A DNA stretch of 36,728 nt from Bacteroidales bacterium. GTDB taxonomy: Bacteria > Bacteroidota > Bacteroidia > Bacteroidales > Paludibacteraceae. The first letter of the stretch is position 1. Each line of letters begins with the position of its first letter. The notes beneath the pieces are model-generated. The model was not told the DNA's origin. It ran no database searches and saw only the letters and a list, made by a program, of their open reading frames with translations. This document shows positions 17,737 through 27,000 of this stretch, one piece after another. A program made the position numbers and the translations under genes. The stretch covers positions 1 through 36,728 of the forward strand of contig JAAYQF010000117.1 in assembly GCA_012519425.1 (NCBI GenBank), read 5' to 3'.

Positions 17737-17782
17737 AAACAGGGATATTCGTTAAATTTAAATTTAATGAATATCCCTGTTT
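17737..17782 (+). terminator. Long inverted repeat after the rhamnosidase gene
   Basis: The arms 17737-17758 and 17761-17782 are 22 bp each and complementary except for one mismatch, with a 2-nt centre. They include AAACAGGGATATTC and GAATATCCCTGTTT. It starts 80 nt after the rhamnosidase stop and would form a strong RNA hairpin, plausibly ending that transcript. The only T-run is TTT at the stem foot, so a classic intrinsic terminator is uncertain. The core GGGATATTCGTT recurs at 20958 after the GH2 gene. Confidence 0.6.
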
Positions 17783-18048
17783 GAAACTGCAACTATAAAT
17801 TTTATGTGGACTGACGAAAAAATGATACTCACGTTGAGGCCTGCTTACTACCACGTAGGTAAAATTTTTTCCGAGAATTACAAACAATTCACTACTTTTG
17901 CGCGAGACCTTGGGTTCTTCTGTTTTCATTATACTAATTGGAAATCAACTATAAAGATACAAAAACCTAAGTCTTTTTCAAATAAAAATGAAATTAATTT
18001 GCTGATTTTCAAATAATTATACAGATACATAATTATTGTCATGCACTA
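17783..18048. other. Non-coding stretch with an orphan -7-like box
   Basis: No credible gene is seen; the open frame at 17804-18016 has no recognisable protein features. TACTTTTG at 17893-17900 fits the TAnnTTTG -7 consensus, but 20 nt upstream there is a T-rich stretch ending TTTTCC rather than TTTG. No gene begins within 500 bases downstream of it, so it may be a promoter stranded by rearrangement. Confidence 0.4.
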
Positions 18049-18266
18049 AAGAGAAAATTATTAATCGTCATCATAACTGCCTTCATAGTGGTTCTCTATG
18101 CCTGAAACCTCTGAAGAGATCAGCGTAGGATTCGGTCATGAAGTACCGACCTATAAAGTACTTACCGATTCTTTATTGGTTCGGGCCGGGCAAACCGTGA
18201 AATTAAAAGTAGAATAATCAATTTAAAATTGAAAAATATGAATCAAAAAAAATCATATTTACGTTC
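18049..18266 (+). pseudogene. Decayed, internally deleted copy of the 14059-14556 region
   Basis: The segment aligns with 14059-14226 (start of the small lipoprotein gene) and then jumps to 14503-14556 (the spacer and first codons of the 14526 gene). By eye the first part has about 18 substitutions in about 165 bases. The start codon is AAG instead of ATG, and a 2-nt deletion turns the lipobox Cys codon into TGA near 18101. A 276-bp piece between two AAAGTAGAA copies (14218-14226 and 14494-14502 in the intact locus) is absent, with a single AAAGTAGAA left at 18206-18214. One A is also lost from the A-run at 18244-18251. It cannot be expressed as a protein. Confidence 0.9.
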
Positions 18267-18460
18267 GCTGTTTTCAGTCAATCGTTAATTGTTAATTAAG
18301 TATTTAAATAAACTTCAAAATACAAACACTTTTAGCGCATAAATCAATTAAGCGTAGTAGATTTACTGCTGTTTTAAGATAAACAGTCCTTATCTGTTCT
18401 TGGGTATACATTAAAAATCAACAATTTAATTATCAATCATTTATTCATAATATTAAAAAA
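18267..18460 (+). other. Leader region of the GH2 gene
   Basis: This AT-rich stretch has no gene and no TAnnTTTG box that I can see. Near 18364-18395 the sequence can form alternative small stems that share AAACAG: CTGTTT with AAACAG, or AACAG with CTGTT, and GATAA with TTATC. The stems are only 5-6 bp, so a structured leader is a weak suggestion. Confidence 0.3.
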
Positions 18461-20953
18461 ATGAAAAAAACTATCATTTTACTTTTAACTGTGGTTTTAG
18501 GAATAACCGGGTTAAAAGCACAGCTGTCTTTTGGTGAGGCAGAAAATTTAAATGCCGGATGGAAATTCATGTTAGGAGACTCAGACCAGGCAACGAAAAT
18601 CAGTTATAATGCCAACAGGTGGCAAAATGTTACGCTTCCGCATGACTGGAGTGTAAAGGGAGTATTGAGTCCCGGCAACGCAAGTTGCACAGGTTATTTA
18701 CCGGGAGGAATCGCCTGGTATAGAAAAAATATTCACATTCCGGCGAGCAAAGCAAATGAAAAAGTTTACATTTATTTTGAAGGCGTTTACAATCGTAGTA
18801 AAGTATATGTAAACGAACAATTGGTAGGAGAACGTCCAAACGGATACATCTCTTTTGCTTACGACATTACCAATCTGGTAAAATTCGGTGAAGATAACTT
18901 AATCGCTGTTCGGGTAGATCACAGTCGCTCCGCAGATTCACGCTGGTACACAGGCTCGGGAATTTATCGGGATGTGTGGCTGGTAACTGCTAATCCTATA
19001 CACATCGCTCAATGGGGTGTTTATGCTTATCCTGAAGTAAAATCGGCTAAAAGTGCTGTATTGAATATTGAAACTGAAATTGACAACGAAAGTGCTGAAG
19101 ATGCCAATCTCTCGGTTGTGAATGAATTGCGCGCCGCCGACGGTAAAGTAGTTGCCAGCAATACAAAAAAACTGAAAATTGCAGCAGGAGGCAGCAGTAC
19201 CTTAAAACAATCACTGAACATTAAAAACCCCGGTCTGTGGGACATTGACAATCCTACTTTATACACTTTGGAAACTAAAGTATATGAAAAAGGCAATCTG
19301 ATTGACCAAAACTCCATGCAAACAGGATTCCGCACCTTTACGTTCGATCCAAATAAGGGTTTTGCATTGAACGGTACATGGATGAAAATGAAGGGCGTGT
19401 GCATTCACCACGATTCCGGCGTGCTGGGTGCAGCATCTTATAAAGAAGTTTGGAGAAAACGTTTATTGAATTTGAAAGAAATAGGCGTCAATGCCATCCG
19501 AACCAGTCACAACCCGCAAGCTACACATCTCTATGAGCTTTGTGACGAACTGGGACTTTTAGTAATGAACGAAGCTTACGACGAATGGGAGTTCCCAAAG
19601 CGTAAATGGTTAGAGGGCTGGAACGTAGGTACGCCCGGTTTTGAAGGTTCATATGATTTCTTTGAAGCTTGGGGTGAAAAAGACCTGGAGGACATGGTCA
19701 AAAGAGACAGAAATCACGTTTCTATCTTTGCCTGGAGTATCGGTAATGAAGTAGATTATCCGAATGACCCCTATTCCCATCCTATCCTGGACGGTGACGG
19801 AGGTTTTACGCAACCCATGTTCGGCGGATATAAAAAAGATGCACCCGATGCGATGCGTCTGGGTGATATTGCTGAAAGACTGGCGAAAGTAGTGAGAAAA
19901 TATGATCCTTCACGTGCAGTAACCGCCGGTTTGGCAGGTGTAGCTATGTCAAACGAAACCGGATATCCTGCCGCATTGGACATTGCCGGTTACAACTACA
20001 CGGAAAGTCGCTACGAGACCGATCATGTAAAATATCCGGATCGCGTTATTTATGGCAGTGAAAACCGTCACGACATGGCAGCATGGAAAGATGTTAGAGA
20101 CAAAGAACATATCTTCGGACAATTTCTGTGGACAGGCATCGACTATTTGGGTGAATCCGGAAGATGGCCTTCCAGAGGATTTTATTCAGGTTTGTTGGAT
20201 TTAGGTGGAAACATCAAACCGCGCGGTTATTTCCGTAAAGGCCTTTGGGCATCGGAACCTACGGCTTATATCGGCACCTACCCTACCCCGGGACGCAGAG
20301 GAAGCAGAGCAGGCAACCAGGACGTTTGGTCTGCATTAGAAGCTGAACAAGCCGGAGGCTATGTTGAAAGAGTTCCGTCTATGGATGCATGGCCAATCTG
20401 GAACTACAATGATGGTCAGTCCATACGCGTTGTAACCTACACAAATGCCGCTAAAGCACAATTGGAACTGAACGGGAAAACAGTGGGTCAACTTAAAGAT
20501 TATAACGACGATACCGGTATTATTTATTGGGATATTCCTTACGAAAGCGGAAAATTGGAAGTGATCGGATTCGACAAGGACAATAATGAAATAGTGCGTG
20601 AATCAATTGAATCTTCAGGACGTTCCCACGCATTGAAAATAGTTGCTGCCGACGAGCAAATCCAAAAATCCGGTGGTGTTGCAAAAATCTTATTACAGGT
20701 GGTGGATGAAGACGGAAAGCTTGTAATGCTTTCGGATGATGAGGTAACTTGTCGCGTGAACGGACCAGGCAGGCTACTTGGCTTGGAAGCCAGCAACAAC
20801 TCAGACATGGGAAATTATACCGACAACGCACAACGTGTATATCACGGGCACCTGGTTGCATACATCCAATCTACTACTGATGAAGGAACAATCAGAGTCT
20901 CCTTTACCGCTCCCTGGTTAGAAGGTGCTCAAACCGAAATCGTTATTGAATAA
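18461..20953 (+). CDS. Glycoside hydrolase family 2 enzyme, beta-galactosidase-like
   Basis: A retaining exo-glycosidase, most likely beta-galactosidase, acting on imported oligosaccharides. The 830-residue protein has a signal peptide (about 1-20, ending LKAQ) and no lipobox or T9SS tail, so it is predicted periplasmic. Domain order: GH2 sugar-binding sandwich (about 25-185, LPHDW, WYRKNIHIP, RPNGYISFAYDIT), Ig-like domain (about 190-290), TIM barrel (about 295-590) and C-terminal sandwiches, including a DUF4982-like part (about 630-700) and an Ig-like tail. The acid/base is Glu430 in SIGNE, and the probable nucleophile is Glu534 in YGSEN. KGVCIHHD and RTSHNP are typical GH2 barrel motifs. 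GH2 members also include beta-glucuronidases and arabinosidases, so the exact sugar is not certain. An intrinsic terminator follows directly. Confidence 0.93.
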   Translation: MKKTIILLLTVVLGITGLKAQLSFGEAENLNAGWKFMLGDSDQATKISYNANRWQNVTLPHDWSVKGVLSPGNASCTGYLPGGIAWYRKNIHIPASKANEKVYIYFEGVYNRSKVYVNEQLVGERPNGYISFAYDITNLVKFGEDNLIAVRVDHSRSADSRWYTGSGIYRDVWLVTANPIHIAQWGVYAYPEVKSAKSAVLNIETEIDNESAEDANLSVVNELRAADGKVVASNTKKLKIAAGGSSTLKQSLNIKNPGLWDIDNPTLYTLETKVYEKGNLIDQNSMQTGFRTFTFDPNKGFALNGTWMKMKGVCIHHDSGVLGAASYKEVWRKRLLNLKEIGVNAIRTSHNPQATHLYELCDELGLLVMNEAYDEWEFPKRKWLEGWNVGTPGFEGSYDFFEAWGEKDLEDMVKRDRNHVSIFAWSIGNEVDYPNDPYSHPILDGDGGFTQPMFGGYKKDAPDAMRLGDIAERLAKVVRKYDPSRAVTAGLAGVAMSNETGYPAALDIAGYNYTESRYETDHVKYPDRVIYGSENRHDMAAWKDVRDKEHIFGQFLWTGIDYLGESGRWPSRGFYSGLLDLGGNIKPRGYFRKGLWASEPTAYIGTYPTPGRRGSRAGNQDVWSALEAEQAGGYVERVPSMDAWPIWNYNDGQSIRVVTYTNAAKAQLELNGKTVGQLKDYNDDTGIIYWDIPYESGKLEVIGFDKDNNEIVRESIESSGRSHALKIVAADEQIQKSGGVAKILLQVVDEDGKLVMLSDDEVTCRVNGPGRLLGLEASNNSDMGNYTDNAQRVYHGHLVAYIQSTTDEGTIRVSFTAPWLEGAQTEIVIE

Positions 20954-20984
20954 AAAGGGGATATTCGTTTAATTCAAATTTTAG

Positions 20985-21035
20985 AGCAAGACTGATAGAG
21001 ATCTCATCATATCAGTCTTGCTTTTTCTTTTTTTT
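20985..21035 (+). terminator. Rho-independent terminator after the GH2 gene
   Basis: A perfect 13-bp stem, AGCAAGACTGATA (20985-20997) with its reverse complement (21010-21022), encloses a 12-nt loop and is followed by a T-rich tract to 21035. It lies 31 nt past the GH2 stop, between two convergent genes. On the minus strand no good T-run follows, so it mainly serves the plus-strand gene. Confidence 0.92.
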
Positions 21036-21076
21036 GAAGTTTTTATCTTTGATATAGGCATATGTCCAACCCCAGA

Positions 21077-23860
21077 TTACTTGACTATCAGTTTTTGTAC
21101 AAGATTTTCTTGACTATTGAACAATCTAACGAAGTACACACCCGACTCCAACTCTGAAATATCGAGGGTTTGCTCTGTTTCATTTAATCGTGTTGATCGC
21201 ACAACCTGACCCTTCAAGTTAACAATATGCAGCTCAGTTTCATTGAGATAGCTGTGATTGTTATAACTTATATTGATCGCGTTGGAAGCCGGATTAGGAT
21301 ATACCGTCATGAAACCGGCCACGTGTGCAGCGTGCTCCATTACAGAAGTTACATTCATCAAATTTTGAATCTCATCAGCAGGCAAAACATAATTGTATAT
21401 TCTAAAATCATCTACATAACCTGAAAACAAAGGATCAGGATATTGACTTCTTCCGATATAATTCAAAAGAGGATTGAAATCCGAAGGTTTAATGGTAAAA
21501 CCGTCAGATTCAGCGGCTACTTCTCCGTTTACATATATGCGAGCGGTATCATTGCCTAAAGTCACCGCCACGTGTGACCATCTTGACAATATCAAGGGAT
21601 CAGCATCCAATCGTTGTTCTTCACCACCGTTTTTAATGGCAAACCTGAGTTTTCTCGTATCCGTACGATTCGTAAGAAACATATTCTCAGACTCCCCATT
21701 ACCAAAATCAAAAATCCGCTGCCATTGATCCGTCGATCGTGGATAAACCCAGGTTGCAATAGTAATCTGATCAAAGTTTGCCACGGTTGGGGGAAGTTGA
21801 ATAGAATTGGCTCTGTTGAAATTAACTGCTCTATTACCAACTTTCCCGGTCACATATCTTGGTGTCCCGACAAAGGAGCCATGCAACAGATTCTCCGTCT
21901 CATCCAAAGCATTGTTCTCAAAAGTATAATATGCCACCAACCTGTCCCCTCCCATTGCCTCGGCAGAAACCTCATTGGAATAATCAGACCTGTTCAAGGA
22001 CTTATCAATGGCTTTCACTTTATAATAATAAGGTTTGCCCGGTAATGACGTATTATCAACGAAAGCAAGAGTCTTAACATCGCGGGCAATGGTTTCATAA
22101 TCCCCGTCCGAAGCATCACTACGAAAGATGATATAGCTATCTACATCCCCACCAACACTATCCCACTCTAACCGAATAGAATGTCCTTGAGCAACAGCAC
22201 TCAAATTAGTCGGTGCTGCAGGGACTTCAAACTCAATAGGTGCATCCACAGGTAAAAAACGCCATTGCTGACTATGATGGCCGGTCGGTTCATACTGTGC
22301 AACATTAGCTCCAGCCACGACCAATTTATTTTGAACGTCAATGCACATTGCACTGAGGCGGCTTCGTATGTAAAACCAACCATCCCCGGCATACTCCAAA
22401 TACCACTGCTGATTAACACTCTTGTTATCCTCCCACATCATGATATTACCGTTATTTTCGAGTGAAAAATTAAGAATATCCAACGTATTTCCGCTATTGA
22501 CTGCCGTAATCGTAAAATAACTAAAATCACCACCTACGCGGGAATCAACAGGGACAACATTCCATTGCTGATGTCTGGCGCCTGCTCTATAATTATTTTG
22601 TCTCACATTTGCTCCCGTCTGAGTTGAAGCATTTGTCACTTCCATAACCTTTTGGCTATTGCGGTTTACTAAAACATATGTACCATCTATCACCGGTTGA
22701 ATGTCATCTCCCCAACTAATATTTACCACACGTTCAGCATTGGTCTGCCCCTGCTGATAACCCGTCCCCCCAGGCAAAGTCATAACATACTCTCTCTGTG
22801 GCCCGTAGCCGTCAAAAAACACAGACTTGTCTTTGGATAAAAAACGGTAGCTGGTGGTAGCTGCCTGGCGCTCAGAGGTTCCGCCAAAAGCCTGCAGCTT
22901 ACCTTCTTCATTGCGGTAAACCGCTGCAGAAGTCCAGTTGGGACGATGTTCGGCATAAGCTAAACGTTTACCGTTACGACTGGCTTTTACAAACTCGCCG
23001 CGGGCATATTCAGCAGTACCCCACCATATTCCGGTTTGCATGCCATATTCAACACCAACCATTGCTTCCATCACGTTGTGTAACTCATCTGCAGTGGCAT
23101 GATGCCCATTTCTTCTAACCTCAGTGAAAAAATTGGCATATGTATCAAAAACACCGGCTAGTTGGTGGGTATTTCCCTCATCCAATCTTGCTTTCAAATA
23201 ATTATACCAGGGTAAAGCCTGATCACAATTCAAGGTATTGCCTCCACTGATTCTAATATTATCAAAACGTGGAATCTTACGCAACTCTCCGGCTATATTA
23301 TAGAAGTCTTGCATGTTCCCTTGTCCCCAGCCATAATCAGGTTCATTGAAGGGTGCCACAGTGACCACCTTAAGACCACGTTCCTGTACACGTCTTGCAG
23401 TGGCATCAATTAATTTTGCCCATCTTACGGCTTTATCAGTGGAATACCACTCATGAACGCTGGGGTGGTCACAATTCAGCATAACTTTGGTATTCGGACC
23501 GGTAAAATTTGTAATAATATTCAAACGCCTGTTTAAATCTGTAATCTGACTTCCCTGAATATCGTCATCGACCAAAGGAAGCGTTGGTTGAAAAGATGCC
23601 CTGATAATATCCACATTATCAATGCCCATAAAAGCAACTCCACGACGGACATTGCCTTCATCCAGCCAGGCTAAATCCAACCCCCAAATGATGGGTGTGC
23701 TGATACCTTCATCATTGGTATCAAACATAACCACGCGATCTGCAACCGGTTGGGCAACAAAAAAATCAGATATACTGACCACTGAATCTTGACCCTGTGC
23801 AAAAAGAAAAGATGTTGCAAAAAGTACAACAATACTAAGAGAAATAATTCGTGTTTTCAT
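21077..23860 (-). CDS. Secreted multidomain TIM-barrel glycosidase with ricin, Fn3, LamG and T9SS domains
   Basis: This 927-residue protein begins with a signal peptide (about 1-22, ending FAQG). Residues about 40-345 look like a clan GH-A (beta/alpha)8 hydrolase. VTVAPFNEPDYGW gives a probable acid/base Glu173, and GVEYG with Glu271, about 98 residues later, is a candidate nucleophile. The nearest style is GH30-like, but I cannot fix the family. Then follow a ricin-type beta-trefoil (about 390-540) with three QQW repeats (HQQW, NQQW, SQQW), an Fn3 domain (about 545-635), a LamG/concanavalin-like domain (about 640-835) and a T9SS type A sorting domain (about 850-927, VYPNPASNAINISY to QKLIVK). 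It is predicted to be released or surface-anchored and to attack the polymer endo-wise. Its leader matches that of the first susC, linking it to the PUL although it lies on the other strand. Confidence 0.85.
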   Translation of the reverse strand: MKTRIISLSIVVLFATSFLFAQGQDSVVSISDFFVAQPVADRVVMFDTNDEGISTPIIWGLDLAWLDEGNVRRGVAFMGIDNVDIIRASFQPTLPLVDDDIQGSQITDLNRRLNIITNFTGPNTKVMLNCDHPSVHEWYSTDKAVRWAKLIDATARRVQERGLKVVTVAPFNEPDYGWGQGNMQDFYNIAGELRKIPRFDNIRISGGNTLNCDQALPWYNYLKARLDEGNTHQLAGVFDTYANFFTEVRRNGHHATADELHNVMEAMVGVEYGMQTGIWWGTAEYARGEFVKASRNGKRLAYAEHRPNWTSAAVYRNEEGKLQAFGGTSERQAATTSYRFLSKDKSVFFDGYGPQREYVMTLPGGTGYQQGQTNAERVVNISWGDDIQPVIDGTYVLVNRNSQKVMEVTNASTQTGANVRQNNYRAGARHQQWNVVPVDSRVGGDFSYFTITAVNSGNTLDILNFSLENNGNIMMWEDNKSVNQQWYLEYAGDGWFYIRSRLSAMCIDVQNKLVVAGANVAQYEPTGHHSQQWRFLPVDAPIEFEVPAAPTNLSAVAQGHSIRLEWDSVGGDVDSYIIFRSDASDGDYETIARDVKTLAFVDNTSLPGKPYYYKVKAIDKSLNRSDYSNEVSAEAMGGDRLVAYYTFENNALDETENLLHGSFVGTPRYVTGKVGNRAVNFNRANSIQLPPTVANFDQITIATWVYPRSTDQWQRIFDFGNGESENMFLTNRTDTRKLRFAIKNGGEEQRLDADPLILSRWSHVAVTLGNDTARIYVNGEVAAESDGFTIKPSDFNPLLNYIGRSQYPDPLFSGYVDDFRIYNYVLPADEIQNLMNVTSVMEHAAHVAGFMTVYPNPASNAINISYNNHSYLNETELHIVNLKGQVVRSTRLNETEQTLDISELESGVYFVRLFNSQENLVQKLIVK

Positions 23861-23865
23861 GTGTA

Positions 23866-23904
23866 TTATTTATTATTTTTAGTTGTCAGATGGAACCTTT
23901 GACG
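23866..23904 (-). promoter_or_regulatory. Conserved 39-nt leader, second copy
   Basis: Read on the minus strand, this segment matches 38 of 39 positions of the leader at 4716-4754 and ends 5 nt before the ATG of the TIM-barrel glycosidase. It contains GTCAAAGGTTCC and TCTGACAACTAA. Flanking sequence on both sides differs from the susC copy, so the conservation is limited to this block. Confidence 0.8.
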
Positions 23905-23928
23905 ATTATAGTGTACGTAAACAGAATG

Positions 23929-23936
23929 CAAATATA
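23929..23936 (-). promoter_or_regulatory. -7 box for the minus-strand glycosidase
   Basis: On the minus strand this reads TATATTTG, a full match to TAnnTTTG, 68 nt upstream of the start codon. A transcript starting just downstream would include the whole conserved leader. A TTTG -33 box at normal spacing is not seen, so the promoter may need an activator. Confidence 0.5.
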
Positions 23937-23980
23937 AAAGAATAATTCAAGAAAAACACGTCAGATTGAGAATTTTATTA

Positions 23981-23988
23981 TACATTTG
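23981..23988 (+). promoter_or_regulatory. -7 box for the GH127/GH146 gene
   Basis: TACATTTG matches the -7 consensus and lies 57 nt before the chosen start at 24046, diverging from the minus-strand promoter at 23929-23936. No TTTG at -33 spacing is seen. If used, transcription would begin too far downstream for the alternative upstream start at 23986, which supports the 24046 start. Confidence 0.5.
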
Positions 23989-24045
23989 CGGATTGAGAAC
24001 ATTTTAATTAAAATTTATATTGATATTTTAGAAAGCTTTTGCACC

Positions 24046-27000
24046 ATGAAATTTAAAGTGATCTTTTTATCCTTACTTTTTTTGGTATCCCAACAATTAG
24101 TCTCTCAGGAGCAACTCTATCCTGATCATTTTCCATTGCAGGATATCCGTCTTAAAGAGGGCATCTTCAAGCATGCCATGGATTTAAACATACAGTCTTT
24201 ATTGGAATACGACACTGACAGGTTGTTGGCACCTTTTTTTAAAACAGCCGGCTTACATACTGATGCATCCAGTTTTCCGAGTTGGATCACTTTAGACGGT
24301 CATGTTTTGGGACATTACCTGTCTGCTTTGGCTATTCATTATGCTGCCACCGGAAGCACCGACTGTAAAAACCGCATGGACTATGTTGTCTCTGAATTAA
24401 AAAGATGTCAAACAGCCATTGGTAACGGTTACATAGGTGGAGTCGACTTAGCCTTCTGGAACAATGTAAAGGCCGGAAATATTCATGCCGAACCTTTTGG
24501 GCTGAATGGAGTATGGTCCCCCTGGTATAATATCCACAAGGCATTTGCAGGATTACGCGATGCCTGGGCATACGGACGCAATGAAGATGCAAAAGAAATG
24601 TTCTTATACCTGTGCGACTGGGGCTTGACCATTATTGACCCCTTGAGTGAATCACAAATGGAGACGATGATGATTTGCGAATATGGTGGAATGAACGAGG
24701 TTTATGCAGATGCCTATGCCATTTCCGGAGATATAAAATATTTGAATGCAGCCAAAAGATTTTCACACAAGGTGTTTTTCGATAAATTATCAGCACGTAT
24801 CGACAACCTGGATAATATGCATGCCAACACGCAAATTCCCAAGGCGATAGGTTATGCCCGTGTTGCAGAATTAGACAACGAAGCAACAGCTTATACCACA
24901 GCAGCAAAATTCTTTTGGGAAACAGTTACTTCCAACCGCTCTTTAGCATCAGGAGCCAATAGCAGAGATGAGCACTTCCCCCCGGCTTCTGCTTGCAGGG
25001 AATACATAGAAACACGCAACGGTCCCGAGTCTTGCAATACCTACAATATGCTCAGACTGACCGGTAACTTGTTCAGCATGAACCCGGATGCAAAATATGC
25101 CGACTTTTATGAACGTGCCATGATGAATCATACCCTGTCAACTCAACATCCCGGGCATGGCGGATATGTGTACTATACCTCAGCCAGACCACGACACTAC
25201 CGCATATATTCTGAACCCAACGTTTCAATGTGGTGTTGCGTAGGTACAGGCATGGAAAACCACGGGAAATACGGTGAATTTATCTATACCCACTCAGGGG
25301 ATTCCTTGTATCTGAATTTATTTATTGCATCTGAATTAAACTGGCGGGAAAAAGGTATTACCATCGAGCAGGAAACTCTCTTCCCCGATGCTGACAGCAG
25401 CAAACTCATCATCAAAACAGATACTCCCCGGGAATTTACATTGAAAGTACGTTATCCGGGATGGGTAAAACCAGGCGAGATGTCTGTTGTGTGTAACGGC
25501 GTTAATTATGCTGCATCTGCATCACCGGCTTCTTACGTAACAATTACAAGAACATGGAGCAATAATGATGCGGTGGAAATCAAAACTCCCATGCACGTAA
25601 GCATAGAGGAACTGCCCAATGTACCTGAATACATAGCTGTGATGTACGGTCCCGTACTGCTCGGTGCCCGCACCGGAACAGAACACCTGGCAGGCTTGAT
25701 TGCAGACGAGAAACGTTGGATAAATTATGCAGACGGTCCGTTGTTTCCCCTAACAGAAGCTCCAATCATTGTTGGTGAAAGAGAAGAGATTCTCGAAAAA
25801 CTTAACAACATGCAGGCTGTACCGGGAAAAACCTTGCAGTTTACTGCACCGGATTTATTCATACTTGAAAAAGACAAAGACCTGGTATTTGAACCTTTCT
25901 TCCGTATCCACGACAGCAGGTATATGATGTACTGGCTGTCCATGACCGAAAAAGAATATTTGAAAGTGAGAGATGAGATGGAGCGGACGGAGTACGAAAA
26001 GATAACCCTGGATGAACGCACTGTTGATGTAGTGGCTCCCGCTGAACAACAGCCGGAATTAGATCACCAGCTACAATCACATGCCTCTAATTTAGGATAC
26101 CATATGGAAGAGGGATGGCGGGACGCCGGAAGCGGAGGGTTTTTCAGCTATAGGCTACGTACGGATGAAAAAGAAGAACTTTTCCTGATGGTGAGGTATT
26201 GGGGTAATGAAAGTGGCAGCCGCACCTTCGACATCCTGATTGATGGTAAAGTCCTGGTAACCGAAAATATAGTAGGCAAGTGGAATAAAAACGAATTTGT
26301 CAACGTGGAATATCCCATACCCGCAAACATGCTGACCGGCAAATCATTCATTACGGTCAGGTTCCAACCCAAGGCTAATAATGTGGCCGGCGGCGTATTT
26401 AACCTGCGCTTGCTGACAAAAAAAAAAATTGACATTTTCGAGTTATCTCTACTGATCAGAAATATTGAAAGTAAGCTTCAAAAGATAAATATAGGGAGCG
26501 GAGTCGGAGAATATCCGGAAGACATTGTCAGTGAGTTCGAAACTACCCTGAATGCATCAAAAGCTTTGATGGAGGATGAAGAGGCAACTGAGGAGGATAT
26601 CAGCAATGAAGTAGCTTCTCTCAAAAAAGCTTATCGAAATTTCCTGGCTGAGAAAACAGGACCACCGCTCATTCATTTTCAAGCTGCAGAGAACAATCAA
26701 ATCATCGATTTAACAGGAAACAATTTCAATGCTGAACTGAAAAACATGGCAAACACCCGGGAAATGGGAACATACCAAGTGATAAACCTGGGTAATGCAA
26801 ATGGATATGTAGATATGAGTGCAGAAGCAGGTGATGCCCTGGCACAAATGGAAGACTTTTCAGTGTCCGTTTATTACCACATCAGAAGTGGAGTTTCCAT
26901 TGTCGGAAGAGGGAACTTCTTATGGACATTTTCAACCCGGGAAAATTGTAGCGAAGACACCGGAGGATACATCGCATATCGCGTAAATGCACAACGCTAT

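Noticed and set aside
17804-18016. 70-codon plus-strand open frame between GH78 and the decayed copy
   Set aside because: No signal peptide, domain or compositional support. It starts in the descending edge of the hairpin region and overlaps an orphan promoter-like box.
18049-18266. Active small lipoprotein gene
   Set aside because: The start codon is AAG, the lipobox Cys codon is a stop after a 2-nt deletion, and 276 bp are missing relative to the intact copy.
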